A DNA stretch of 64,000 bases from Ga0077555 sp963746315 (GTDB lineage: Bacteria > Pseudomonadota > Alphaproteobacteria > Rhizobiales > Hyphomicrobiaceae). Of the stretch, positions 8,379-15,838 are shown in pieces. The notes below the pieces were generated by a model, which had not been told where the DNA came from, did not search any database, and saw only the letters and a list, made by a program, of their open reading frames with translations. Position 1 is the stretch's first letter. Each line of letters starts with the position of its first letter. The stretch lies in assembly GCA_963746315.1 (NCBI GenBank), contig CAVVAR010000003.1:1054001-1118000 (forward strand), read 5' to 3'. A program made the position numbers and the translations under genes.

Positions 8379-9976
8379 CTTTCAATTACCCACATTCCTC
8401 TGCACCGATTTCGACGCCAATCTGGATGTCGGTCAATCGGGCGAGGCCGCGCCACATGACGATGTTTCCGGGCGGCGGATCGCTGGCTCTCGCGAGGTAT
8501 CCACCGAGGCGAGCGAGCTTTGTAAGATAGAGCGATAGCGTTCGTCGTCGCCGCCGCGCCGCAGCCGGGTCCGGAATGACACGATCGAGCACCTTGATTT
8601 CGTTCTCGGTCAGCGCCGTTTCCGGGGCCGCACCCGGCATCGTGCGATTGAGCATCGTGAGCCAGAAGACGCGCCAGCTCAGGATGCAGAAGAGCGCGAT
8701 CAGATTGGCGAGGCGATCTGCGGTTCGCAGTTTCGACTCCTCCGCCTTGCAGCCAGACTTGAGGATCTTGTGGAACACCTCGATCTTCCAGCGCATCGCG
8801 TACCAGTCGAGCTTCTCGATCGCGTCCGCGCGCGAGCGCACCGGCAAAGTCGTGATCAGCTTCCACTCGATCGGCTTGCGTCCCTTCGGTGCGCCGCGCT
8901 CGATCGCGTGGATCACGGTAAGATTGAGTTCCGGATACTGCTTCTGCTTGCCGATCGGCGGCAGCACGCGCATGCGCCGGTACTTGATTTCGAGCGTTGC
9001 TCGACAGACTTCGCCGTGCTCGTCGCGCGTTTCGATGATGTGCAGTCCCTTGACCGCGACCTCGTTCATCTCGTCGGCGATCGTGTGCTCTCCATCGCCT
9101 GCGAGGCGATCGACGCAAGTCCGCACCACGAAGTGCGTACCGAGCTCATGTGCTTTGCAGTAGAGCTCGTAGATGTCGCTCTCACGGTCACCGACATGCA
9201 CACAGCGAGCGGGATCCGCGAACAGCGCCGTCGACTGCTCCAGGTTCTGCAGCCAGCGCACGCTTTCCTTCGTCTCGATCGGGACACGCGTCGGGTTGAT
9301 CTTGGTCTTGAGCGCACGCGTGCCCTTGAACTTCTTGCGGCTCCAGAACTTGATCGCCGCGACGCCGAGCGGTAGGCCCTCCGTCGTCACGGCAAGGCTC
9401 GCATGCATGAGGATGCCGCAGACGGAATGCACGCGCTTGCGACCTTCTTTGCTGTCGCGGATTCGCACGCTCGTCGTGAATCCGATCGCTTCGGGGCGCT
9501 CCCGCTTGAAGCTGAACTCGGTCGTATCCTGCAGCACGAGGATCGTACCGTTCGTCGCAGCGAAGCGCTTGGCGGTTGCCGCGAAATGGCCGCTCAGAAT
9601 GTCGGATTCGTCGACGCGATCATTCGCGAGAAACCGGTACGCTGCTTTCGTGTTCGCCCAGTCCTGGCACGCCAGCGGCAGGCTTGCGCCGATCGCACCG
9701 CCGATGTCTGCGAGCAGGGTTCTGAAGCGACGATCGAGACGTTCATCCTTGAACGCGCCGTCGGCTGTCTCGCGTTCGACCCAATCCCGTGCAGCACTGG
9801 TCTCCGCTTGCTCGGACTGAAATGCTTGCTCCGTCGAAACGCGAGATTTCGCTGCCATCGTGCACCCGCCTCCGCGATTCAGGTGCTCGACAAGGAATCA
9901 CAACCGATTCCACCGACTCAAGAAAACACGCGACACTGCAACTCCGCGACTCATGGGAAATGTGGGTAATTGAAAG
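8379..9976 (-). mobile_element. IS4-family (IS50/Tn5-like) insertion sequence, 1598 bp
   Basis: The ends are perfect 18-bp inverted repeats, CTTTCAATTACCCACATT at 8379-8396 and its complement at 9959-9976. They are flanked by the direct repeat TCTTGAGGA at 8370-8378 and 9977-9985, a 9-bp target duplication as expected for the IS50 subgroup. The element carries one gene, whose stop codon falls inside the left terminal repeat. It interrupts the PIN toxin gene. Confidence 0.96.
8386..9858 (-). CDS. IS4-family transposase (Tn5/IS50 type)
   Basis: 490 residues, close to the 476 of Tn5 transposase. The N-terminal domain (residues about 20-80, ARDWVERE then LPLACQDWANTKAAYRFL) is the Tn5-type end-binding region. 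The DDE triad is visible as LVLQDTTE, HVGDRESDIYE and the Y-(2)-R-(3)-E-(6)-K signature in WYAMRWKIEVFHKILK. No frameshift or internal stop is seen, so it is likely functional. The TAA lies in the terminal inverted repeat at 8386-8388. It makes blunt double-strand cuts at the ends and inserts with a 9-bp stagger, which agrees with the duplication seen. Confidence 0.96.
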   Translation of the reverse strand: MAAKSRVSTEQAFQSEQAETSAARDWVERETADGAFKDERLDRRFRTLLADIGGAIGASLPLACQDWANTKAAYRFLANDRVDESDILSGHFAATAKRFAATNGTILVLQDTTEFSFKRERPEAIGFTTSVRIRDSKEGRKRVHSVCGILMHASLAVTTEGLPLGVAAIKFWSRKKFKGTRALKTKINPTRVPIETKESVRWLQNLEQSTALFADPARCVHVGDRESDIYELYCKAHELGTHFVVRTCVDRLAGDGEHTIADEMNEVAVKGLHIIETRDEHGEVCRATLEIKYRRMRVLPPIGKQKQYPELNLTVIHAIERGAPKGRKPIEWKLITTLPVRSRADAIEKLDWYAMRWKIEVFHKILKSGCKAEESKLRTADRLANLIALFCILSWRVFWLTMLNRTMPGAAPETALTENEIKVLDRVIPDPAAARRRRRTLSLYLTKLARLGGYLARASDPPPGNIVMWRGLARLTDIQIGVEIGAEECG

Positions 9977-10216
9977 TCTTGAGGAGCGCCTACAAACTCG
10001 AAGCCGACGCCATAGGAAAGGCCGTGGAAAAGCTCATCGGTCTTCCCCGGCTGCGGCTCACGGAGCCGACCGTCGTACAGGATGCGCTGCAGGCTTATCG
10101 GCAGGGTCTCGATTTCGCGGATGCTCTCCATCTCTCAGGCTCCCGGGAAGCGGAGTGCTTTGCGACATTCGACAAGACGTTGCGAAAGCGCTCTAGCGTC
10201 ATGCCTGACGTGGCCG

Positions 10217-10942
10217 TCATCGAGCCTTGATCGATCCCAGCAGATCCGGGCGCCGCTCTCTCGTGATCCGCTCGGCCTCGCGCCGGCGCCATTCAGCGAC
10301 CTTCTTGTGGTCCCCGGACAGGAGCACGTCGGGAATGCTGCGGCCCTCCCAGTCGCGGGGCTTGGTGTATTGGGGATATTCGAGGAGGCCGCTCTCGAAG
10401 CTCTCCTCGGAGAGCGAGGCCTCGGCGCCGAGGACGCCCGGCAGCAGGCGCACGCAGGCGTCGATCAGCACCATGGCCGCGAGCTCGCCGCCCGATAGGA
10501 CATAGTCGCCGATCGAGGTCTCCTCGAGATCGCGGCTGTCGATGACGCGTTGATCGATGCCCTCGAACCGGCCCGCGAGCAAAAGCACGCCGGGGCCGTT
10601 GGCGAGGTCGCGCACGCGGGCCTGTGTCAATGGCTTGCCGCGCGGCGACAGGTAGATCCGTTGCAGGCTGGGAGAGGGCACGAGAGCGGCATCGATGGCC
10701 GGGCCTAGAACGTCAGGGCGCATGACCATGCCGGCGCCGCCCCCGGCCGGCGTATCGTCGACTTGGCGGTGCCGGCCGAGGCCGAACTCCCGGATGTTCA
10801 GGCAATCGAGCCGCCACGTTCCGGCCGCCAGCGCCTGGCCCGATAGCGACAGGCCGAGAGGCCCCGGAAACATCTCGGGGAAAATTGTGAGGACAGTCGC
10901 CTGCCATGGCTGGCGCGCGAGGCTTGATTGTTCGGTCGGCAA
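10217..10942 (-). CDS. trmD: tRNA (guanine37-N1)-methyltransferase
   Basis: 241 residues. Translation probably starts at a TTG at 10942, with GGAG seven bases upstream; the next internal ATG would cut into the first strand (VLTIFPEMFP). TrmD hallmarks are the trefoil-knot SAM site LLLAGRFEGIDQRVI, IGDYVLSGGELAA, and DDTPAGGGAGMVMRPDV. It methylates N1 of G37 in tRNAs reading CNN codons, preventing +1 frameshifting. In most relatives trmD lies between rimM and rplS; here neither neighbour is present, and the gene ends 14 bases inside the convergent disrupted toxin gene, so it has been separated from the usual ribosomal-processing operon. Confidence 0.96.
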   Translation of the reverse strand: MPTEQSSLARQPWQATVLTIFPEMFPGPLGLSLSGQALAAGTWRLDCLNIREFGLGRHRQVDDTPAGGGAGMVMRPDVLGPAIDAALVPSPSLQRIYLSPRGKPLTQARVRDLANGPGVLLLAGRFEGIDQRVIDSRDLEETSIGDYVLSGGELAAMVLIDACVRLLPGVLGAEASLSEESFESGLLEYPQYTKPRDWEGRSIPDVLLSGDHKKVAEWRRREAERITRERRPDLLGSIKAR

Positions 10943-11007
10943 AGGTCACGCTCCAGGCGCTTCGAAAAGAGGGCCCGCGCGCGGCCCAGCCAGATCAGCC
11001 GGTGGCC

Positions 11008-12594
11008 ATGACGGACAAGCCCAACATCCTCTTTATCATGGCGGACCAACTCCGCTGGGACTATCTGGCGCACGCGGGGCACCCGCATATCCGGACGCCG
11101 AACCTGGACCGGCTGGCGGCGAAGGGCGTGGCGTTCACGCGCGCCTTCGTGCAGTCGCCCGTCTGCGGCGGGTCGCGCATGTGCTTCTACTCGGGCCGCT
11201 ATAACCTGACGCACGGGGCGACCTACAACAACTTCGCGCTGCGCATCGACGAGCGGACGATGGGCGACTACCTGCGGCCGCAAGGCTATCGCGTGGTGCT
11301 CGTCGGCAAGACGCATTTCAAGCCGGACCTCGAGTCGATGGCGCGGCTCGGCATCGATCCGGGCACCAATCCGGGACTGCCCTACTGGCAGTGCGGCTTC
11401 GAGCCGTTCGAGCGCGACGACGGCCTGCATCCGGAGGTGGACGGCAAGCTCGCGGGTGGCGATCCCGCCTACAACAATTGGCTGCGCCAGCTCGGCTATT
11501 CCGGCGTGAACCCTTGGCACGAGTGGGCGAACTCGGTCGAGAGCGACAACGGCGAGGTGCTCTCCGGCTGGGCGATGCGCAATGCCCGGCGACCTGCCCG
11601 CGTCAAGGAGGAGCATTCCGAGACCGCCTACATGACCGACCGGGCGCTGGAGTTCATGCGGCAGGCGCAGGGCGGGGGCCCGTGGTGCCTGCACGTCTCC
11701 TACATCAAGCCGCACTGGCCCTATATCGCACCGGCGCCCTATCACGCCATGTACGGGCCGGAGCAGGTCGTGCCGGCCAATCGCTCTGAGGCCGAGCGCG
11801 CCAGCCCGCATCCCGTCGTCGGTGCCTTCATGAAGCACGACGAGAGCGTGAACTTCTCTCGTGACGAGGTCCGCGAGACCGTGATCCCGACCTACATGGG
11901 TCTGATCACGCAATTCGACGCACATGTCGGCCGGCTGATCGAGCATCTCGAGGCGACGGGCGAGATCGCCAACACGATCATTGTCGTCACGTCCGACCAC
12001 GGCGACTATCTCGGCGACCACTGGCTCGGCGAGAAGGATCTGTTCCACGAGGAGATCGTGCGGGTGCCGCTGATCGTGGTCGATCCACGACCCGAGGCCG
12101 ATGCGACGCGGGGCACAACCATTGATGCCCTGGTCGAGGCGATCGACCTCGCGCCGACGTTTCTCGCGTGGTCGGGTGGCGAGCCTGCACCGCACCGGCT
12201 GGAAGGGCGCTCGCTGGTGCCGTTGCTCCGCACGTCGGATGGGGAGCGTTGGCGCGAGGCGGCGTTCTGCGACGGCGACTTCGCGTTGCGCCACGCGCGG
12301 CGGCATCTCGGGCTCGAGGTCGACGAGGCACGCGGCTTCATGGTGCGCACGGCGCGGTGGAAATACGTGCATTTCGAGCGCTTCCGGCCGCAGCTTTTCG
12401 ATCTCGAAGCCGATCCCCACGAGCTGCACGATCTCGGCGACAGCGCCGCGTATGGCGAGGTGCGCGAGGCGATGAAGGCGCGGCTCTTCTCCTGGGCGCT
12501 GACTCGCAAGACGCGCACGACGGTGACGCACGACTATATCCAGAGGGTGACCGGTGGAGCGCGCGCGCGCGGCTACCGGTTCGGCGAGTGGTGA
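11008..12594 (+). CDS. Sulfatase-like hydrolase (arylsulfatase/phosphonate monoester hydrolase group)
   Basis: 528 residues from the ATG at 11008, immediately before the core strand KPNILFIMADQLRWDYL. Metal ligands are visible (Asp-Gln of MADQ, and Asp-His of VTSDHGDYLGDH); the C-terminal LFDLEADPHELHDLG is usual for the alkaline phosphatase superfamily. The formylglycine site reads SPVCGGSRMCFYSGR: the nucleophile Cys and the Arg are in place but the proline of C-x-P-x-R is glycine, which may affect conversion by formylglycine-generating enzyme. No signal peptide is seen, so it is probably cytosolic. It is followed by a GAF gene, start 6 bases after its stop. Substrate unknown; a sulfate or phosphonate ester is likely. 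Confidence 0.9.
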   Translation: MTDKPNILFIMADQLRWDYLAHAGHPHIRTPNLDRLAAKGVAFTRAFVQSPVCGGSRMCFYSGRYNLTHGATYNNFALRIDERTMGDYLRPQGYRVVLVGKTHFKPDLESMARLGIDPGTNPGLPYWQCGFEPFERDDGLHPEVDGKLAGGDPAYNNWLRQLGYSGVNPWHEWANSVESDNGEVLSGWAMRNARRPARVKEEHSETAYMTDRALEFMRQAQGGGPWCLHVSYIKPHWPYIAPAPYHAMYGPEQVVPANRSEAERASPHPVVGAFMKHDESVNFSRDEVRETVIPTYMGLITQFDAHVGRLIEHLEATGEIANTIIVVTSDHGDYLGDHWLGEKDLFHEEIVRVPLIVVDPRPEADATRGTTIDALVEAIDLAPTFLAWSGGEPAPHRLEGRSLVPLLRTSDGERWREAAFCDGDFALRHARRHLGLEVDEARGFMVRTARWKYVHFERFRPQLFDLEADPHELHDLGDSAAYGEVREAMKARLFSWALTRKTRTTVTHDYIQRVTGGARARGYRFGEW

Positions 12595-12599
12595 GCGAG

Positions 12600-13100
12600 A
12601 TGACGGCACGACGACTGGACTTTGACGATGTGGTGCGGTTGACGGCGTTCGCCGCCGAGGCACCGCGGCCGCTGGCGATCCTGGAGGCGATCGGGGTCGT
12701 GGCGCAGCGCGTCATCGGTGCCCGGGGATTCACGATGTTCCGCTACGTCCACGAGGCGGCCGAGGTGGAGCGCATCCATTCGAGCGATTTCGTCGCGTAT
12801 CCCGTCGGCGGGCGCAAGCGCATCGCGGACTATCCGACCAATCAGGCCGTGCTCGCGCGCGGCGAGGTCTATATCGCCAAGGGCCGCGACGACGTGCGAG
12901 CCACCTACAAGGACTTCGAGAAGATTTTCGGGCTGGGCGTCACGTCGATCATGAACGTGCCCGTGCGCTTCTGCGAGCGGAACGTCGGCGCCATGAACCT
13001 GTTCGGCGTCGAGGGCCAGTTCGGCGAGGCACAAGCGGTCGACGCGCGCGTGCTGGCGGCGTTGATGGTGCCCGTGGTCATGGGTTGGGAGAGGACGTGA
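12600..13100 (+). CDS. GAF-domain protein
   Basis: 166 residues from ATG 12600; a GTG at 12591 that overlaps the sulfatase stop (GTGA) is a possible alternative and would couple the two genes. The whole protein is one GAF-like domain: ILEAIGVVAQRVIGARGFTM, the central ADYPTNQAVLARGEVYI, then GVTSIMNVPVRFCERNVGAMNLFG. GAF domains bind small ligands or heme and are usually joined to output domains, but nothing is attached here, so it may act as a stand-alone sensor or enzyme accessory. Tight spacing makes an operon with the sulfatase likely. Confidence 0.8.
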   Translation: MTARRLDFDDVVRLTAFAAEAPRPLAILEAIGVVAQRVIGARGFTMFRYVHEAAEVERIHSSDFVAYPVGGRKRIADYPTNQAVLARGEVYIAKGRDDVRATYKDFEKIFGLGVTSIMNVPVRFCERNVGAMNLFGVEGQFGEAQAVDARVLAALMVPVVMGWERT

Positions 13101-13114
13101 AGGCCTATCGGTTG

Positions 13115-13268
13115 TCATCCTCGGGCTTGTCCCGAGGACCCATCGTGCAGCACGCTGGAACGTCGACTGTCAGGCGCAACCAGGCCGTCATCGGCTTATG
13201 GGCGGCGGGCCGTCGCCAAGTTCCTGACAAGCGGCGAAATGGGTCCTCGGGACAAGCCCGAGGATGAC
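13115..13268. repeat. Intergenic element bounded by 30-bp perfect inverted repeats
   Basis: Bases 13115-13144 and 13239-13268 are exact 30-base reverse complements. Each arm is itself a hairpin: CCTCGGG, loop CTTGT, CCCGAGG. The 94-base interior (13145-13238) has no gene. Short palindromic repeats containing CCTCGGGCTTGTCCCGAGG are scattered between genes in many Hyphomicrobiales; a paired arrangement like this resembles a BIME or non-autonomous element. It separates the GAF gene from the kinase gene. Confidence 0.85.
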
Positions 13269-13320
13269 AGATATGAAGGCGGTACAGGATCCTCTTTCGA
13301 CGTGAAGCGAGGCGTGCGCC

Positions 13321-14421
13321 ATGACCGAATCAGCAAGCAGTGGCGGAGCTCAGCGCGGCCTTGACGCCCACGTCTTCCGCTCTGCCAGCGACGCCTTCCC
13401 GATCGATACGGCGCGGCTGGGCGCCTATCTCGCAGGCGTCGGCCTGCCACTCGATCCAAGCGAGCCGGTCAAACAGTTCGGCACGGGCATGGCGAACATC
13501 AACTATCGCCTCAGGGCTGGTGGCCGAATGCTGGTGCTGCGCCGGCCGCCCGATGGCGACCTGCCACCGGGCGCCCACGATATGGCGCGCGAGCATCGCA
13601 TTCTCTCGCGTCTGTGGCGGGCGTTGCCGCTGGCGCCGGAGAGCGTGCACCTGTGCGAGGACAAGATCGTCATCGGCGTGCCGTTCCAGCTGATCGCGTA
13701 CCGGCCTGGGCTCGTCATCAAGGGCGACGACAAGCGGCATTTCGAGGGGCGCCCCGACGTGGCGGCGGCGACGGGCCGGATGCTGGTCGAGACGCTGGTG
13801 GCCATTCACAGCGTCGATGCAGAGGCGGTCGGTCTCGGCGATCTCGGCAAGCCCGAGGGGTTCATCGAGCGGGCGCGGAACGGCTGGACGGGACGCGCGG
13901 AACGCCTCGAGCTTGGACCTCAGACGGCGGTGCTGGCGCGCGAGGTGTCCGGCTGGCTCGCCAAGCAAACCGTCAAGGTGCGCGCGCCGACGTTGCTGCA
14001 TTCCGACTTCAAGCTCGACAACCTGATCGTCGAGCCGGGCTCGCTGAAGCCTGTCGCGATCGTCGATTGGGACATGGGCACGCGCGGCGATCCGCTGTTC
14101 GATGTGGCGACGATGCTCAGCTACTGGGCCGAGGCGGGCGATCCCGCCTGCATGCACGACATGAAGCAGTTGCCCACCGCAGCGCCCGGCTTCCCGACCC
14201 GCAACGAGGTGGTGGCCGACTACGCGCGGCTGACGGGCCGCGACGTTTCCGATTTTCCGGTGTTGCGCGTGCTCGCCATGTTCAAGCTGGCGGTGGTGCT
14301 GTTGCAACTTCACGCGCTCTGGAAGCGCGGCTCGGCCAAAGGCGACGACTACGCCGACATGGACCGCATCGCCACCGAGCTGCTGGTGTTCGCCAAGGAC
14401 GCGGCCGCGGGGCGGGGGTAG
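13321..14421 (+). CDS. APH-type phosphotransferase family protein (ACAD10/11-like)
   Basis: 366 residues. The kinase core is clear: GMANINYRLRAGGRMLVLRRPP (glycine loop and lysine-equivalent strand), catalytic loop LLHSDFKLDNLI (H-x-D-x-x-x-x-N) near residue 225, and the Mg2+ site IVDWDMGTRGDP near 243. The closest grouping is the acyl-CoA dehydrogenase-associated APH proteins, thought to phosphorylate 4-hydroxyacyl-CoA intermediates. No acyl-CoA dehydrogenase lies next to it. Aminoglycoside resistance is unlikely; these chromosomal homologues are common in alphaproteobacteria without that activity. Confidence 0.87.
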   Translation: MTESASSGGAQRGLDAHVFRSASDAFPIDTARLGAYLAGVGLPLDPSEPVKQFGTGMANINYRLRAGGRMLVLRRPPDGDLPPGAHDMAREHRILSRLWRALPLAPESVHLCEDKIVIGVPFQLIAYRPGLVIKGDDKRHFEGRPDVAAATGRMLVETLVAIHSVDAEAVGLGDLGKPEGFIERARNGWTGRAERLELGPQTAVLAREVSGWLAKQTVKVRAPTLLHSDFKLDNLIVEPGSLKPVAIVDWDMGTRGDPLFDVATMLSYWAEAGDPACMHDMKQLPTAAPGFPTRNEVVADYARLTGRDVSDFPVLRVLAMFKLAVVLLQLHALWKRGSAKGDDYADMDRIATELLVFAKDAAAGRG

Positions 14422-14435
14422 GGCACTATAGTTGG

Positions 14436-15125
14436 GCCTTCGGATGCCCACGTCATGGCGAAGCCATGCTCCGCATGGACGCATCCGGCCCGGCCACGTA
14501 CCACGTCTGCGGGGTGGCCGTGTCTTGCCGGAGGCGAGCCCCCAACAGTGACGCCATCGACCACCGCCACCGGCCGGTCCACCTGCGCCCGGGAGCTTTT
14601 TCGTGGCGCTTCGGATGCCCACACAGCATCCGCGCGACGTCGGCGCGATCTCGGCCTCGGGCAGCCAGATGTACTCCCGCGTCCTGCCGGAGGCGGGCCA
14701 CAAAGAACGTCGCCCCCGCCGCCGTCGCCTCGGCGATGATGTTCCCCATCCGGTCGTGCACGTACTGGATGGTGTTGTTCTGCGTTGCGCCTTCGGATGC
14801 CCACAAAGCAACCGGCGCGCGCCGACGCCGAGTTGGTGACCACCCGCTGAATCAGCTGCTCACCGCCGTCCTGCCGGAGGCGGGCCACGAAACACGTACG
14901 TGTAGGTGCCGACCAGGTTACCCTGGAACGAGACCGTCTTCAGCCGGTTGGCGGCGTTGTAGGTGTAGGCGTAGACGTTGCCCAGCCGGCTGTCCGACAG
15001 CATGTTGCCGGCGCCGTCATAGGTGAACGAGCGCACCGTCGTGGCGCCCCGCGTGATGTCCACCACCCGGTTCGAGCTCGCCGGATAACCCAGCACGTCC
15101 GTGGTCGTCGGACCGCCCGACGGCG
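14436..15125 (-). pseudogene. Degenerate duplicate of an Rhs/YD-repeat core, interrupted by short inserts
   Basis: This stretch aligns with the Rhs core at about 16588-17090. At its 5' end it still reads YDGAGNMLSDSRLG, NAANRLKTVSFQG and related YD-repeat sequence. It lacks the Rhs terminal DPxG core and any toxin tip, and it is broken by at least five inserts of roughly 26-46 bases relative to the other copy, none preserving frame. The inserts carry two short motifs in turn, one around CTGCCGGAGGCGGGCCAC (14524-14540, 14681-14701, 14868-14888) and one around CTTCGGATGCCCAC (14436-14451, 14608-14622, 14787-14804). It lies downstream of the immunity gene, as displaced Rhs tips often do. Confidence 0.85.
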
Positions 15126-15205
15126 TCTCACTCCTAAATCAATTTCGCCTCAGCGCAGCGCGTGCAACTCGTCCACGACTCCGAACCATGTTGCAGGTTG
15201 AATAG

Positions 15206-15838
15206 TTACGAACGATCAACCTCTTTCCTTTGAAGCGTACTGATTCGAGCAGAGGTAGAAAGTAGCCAGGCATCAATTTGGTCGAGTCTGACCCGCTCAT
15301 ATCCCGAAACTCTGTCCGATATTGTTCGTTGGTCGGTGGATACAAAAAAAGAAATGGGATCCTCGTCATCGCCTACAACCAAAGCGACATATTCGTCAGC
15401 GCCTTTATTGCAGAACAAGAGCCCAACCATGGACACCCCAAGATTGACGAATTCTGCCGGCACGTCAGCGAGACGCCCCCAATCCTGCACTAATGGGTCG
15501 CAAGCTGGGGGCAACTCGCCTGTCGCTGCCAAGCGCTCCCAATTAAATCTGAACAGACATTCTATGCGCCGCCAATCAGAAAGAGTAGCAACTACTCTAG
15601 TTGGGATCGTTTTAAGGTCTTTGCATTCTCCGAGATTTATCTCAAATATTTCAAACTTAAAGGCGACATCCCGGTAGGCCATTTTGGCAGCTGAACAGAA
15701 TTCCGCGCCAACAAACCAGAGGCTACTGCGACCGAAGGTGCGTGGGTAGTGCTCGATCAAATCCATTGGTGGATTTAATCCAATGGCGGCTTCGATGGTC
15801 GAGGCACTCGGATCAAGCAATGTCGTTACCATGGCCAT
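15206..15838 (-). CDS. Candidate immunity protein for the adjacent Rhs toxin tip
   Basis: 210 residues, not matching any family I recognise. Its ATG at 15838 lies inside the last codons of the Rhs toxin gene (13-base overlap), the coupling usual for toxin-immunity pairs. No signal peptide or membrane segment is seen, so the protein should be cytosolic. The composition is distinctly poorer in GC than flanking genes, with rare codons such as TTA and ATA, in keeping with horizontal exchange of toxin tips. Features are many aromatic and acidic residues (RRIECLFRFNWERL, VVGDDEDPISFFV). Function is inferred from position only. Confidence 0.72.
   Translation of the reverse strand: MAMVTTLLDPSASTIEAAIGLNPPMDLIEHYPRTFGRSSLWFVGAEFCSAAKMAYRDVAFKFEIFEINLGECKDLKTIPTRVVATLSDWRRIECLFRFNWERLAATGELPPACDPLVQDWGRLADVPAEFVNLGVSMVGLLFCNKGADEYVALVVGDDEDPISFFVSTDQRTISDRVSGYERVRLDQIDAWLLSTSARISTLQRKEVDRS

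Larger units (their letters stand above)
8234..10230 (+). pseudogene. VapC-type PIN-domain toxin gene split by an IS4-family element
   Basis: The 5' part is 8234-8378 and the 3' part 9986-10230; removing the element and one copy of the 9-bp duplication leaves a clean 129-codon frame. The join reads ECEWVLRSAYKLEADA with no lost residue. PIN acidic residues are present: Asp5 (LDSN), Glu42 (LLECEWVLR), and Asp in FADALH and TFDK. Such proteins are Mg2+-dependent ribonucleases that cut tRNA, rRNA or mRNA. The first part alone reads only 48 native residues and then enters the element, so the toxin must be inactive. The 3' end overlaps the convergent trmD by 14 bases. The intact frame suggests the insertion is recent. 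Confidence 0.93.
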
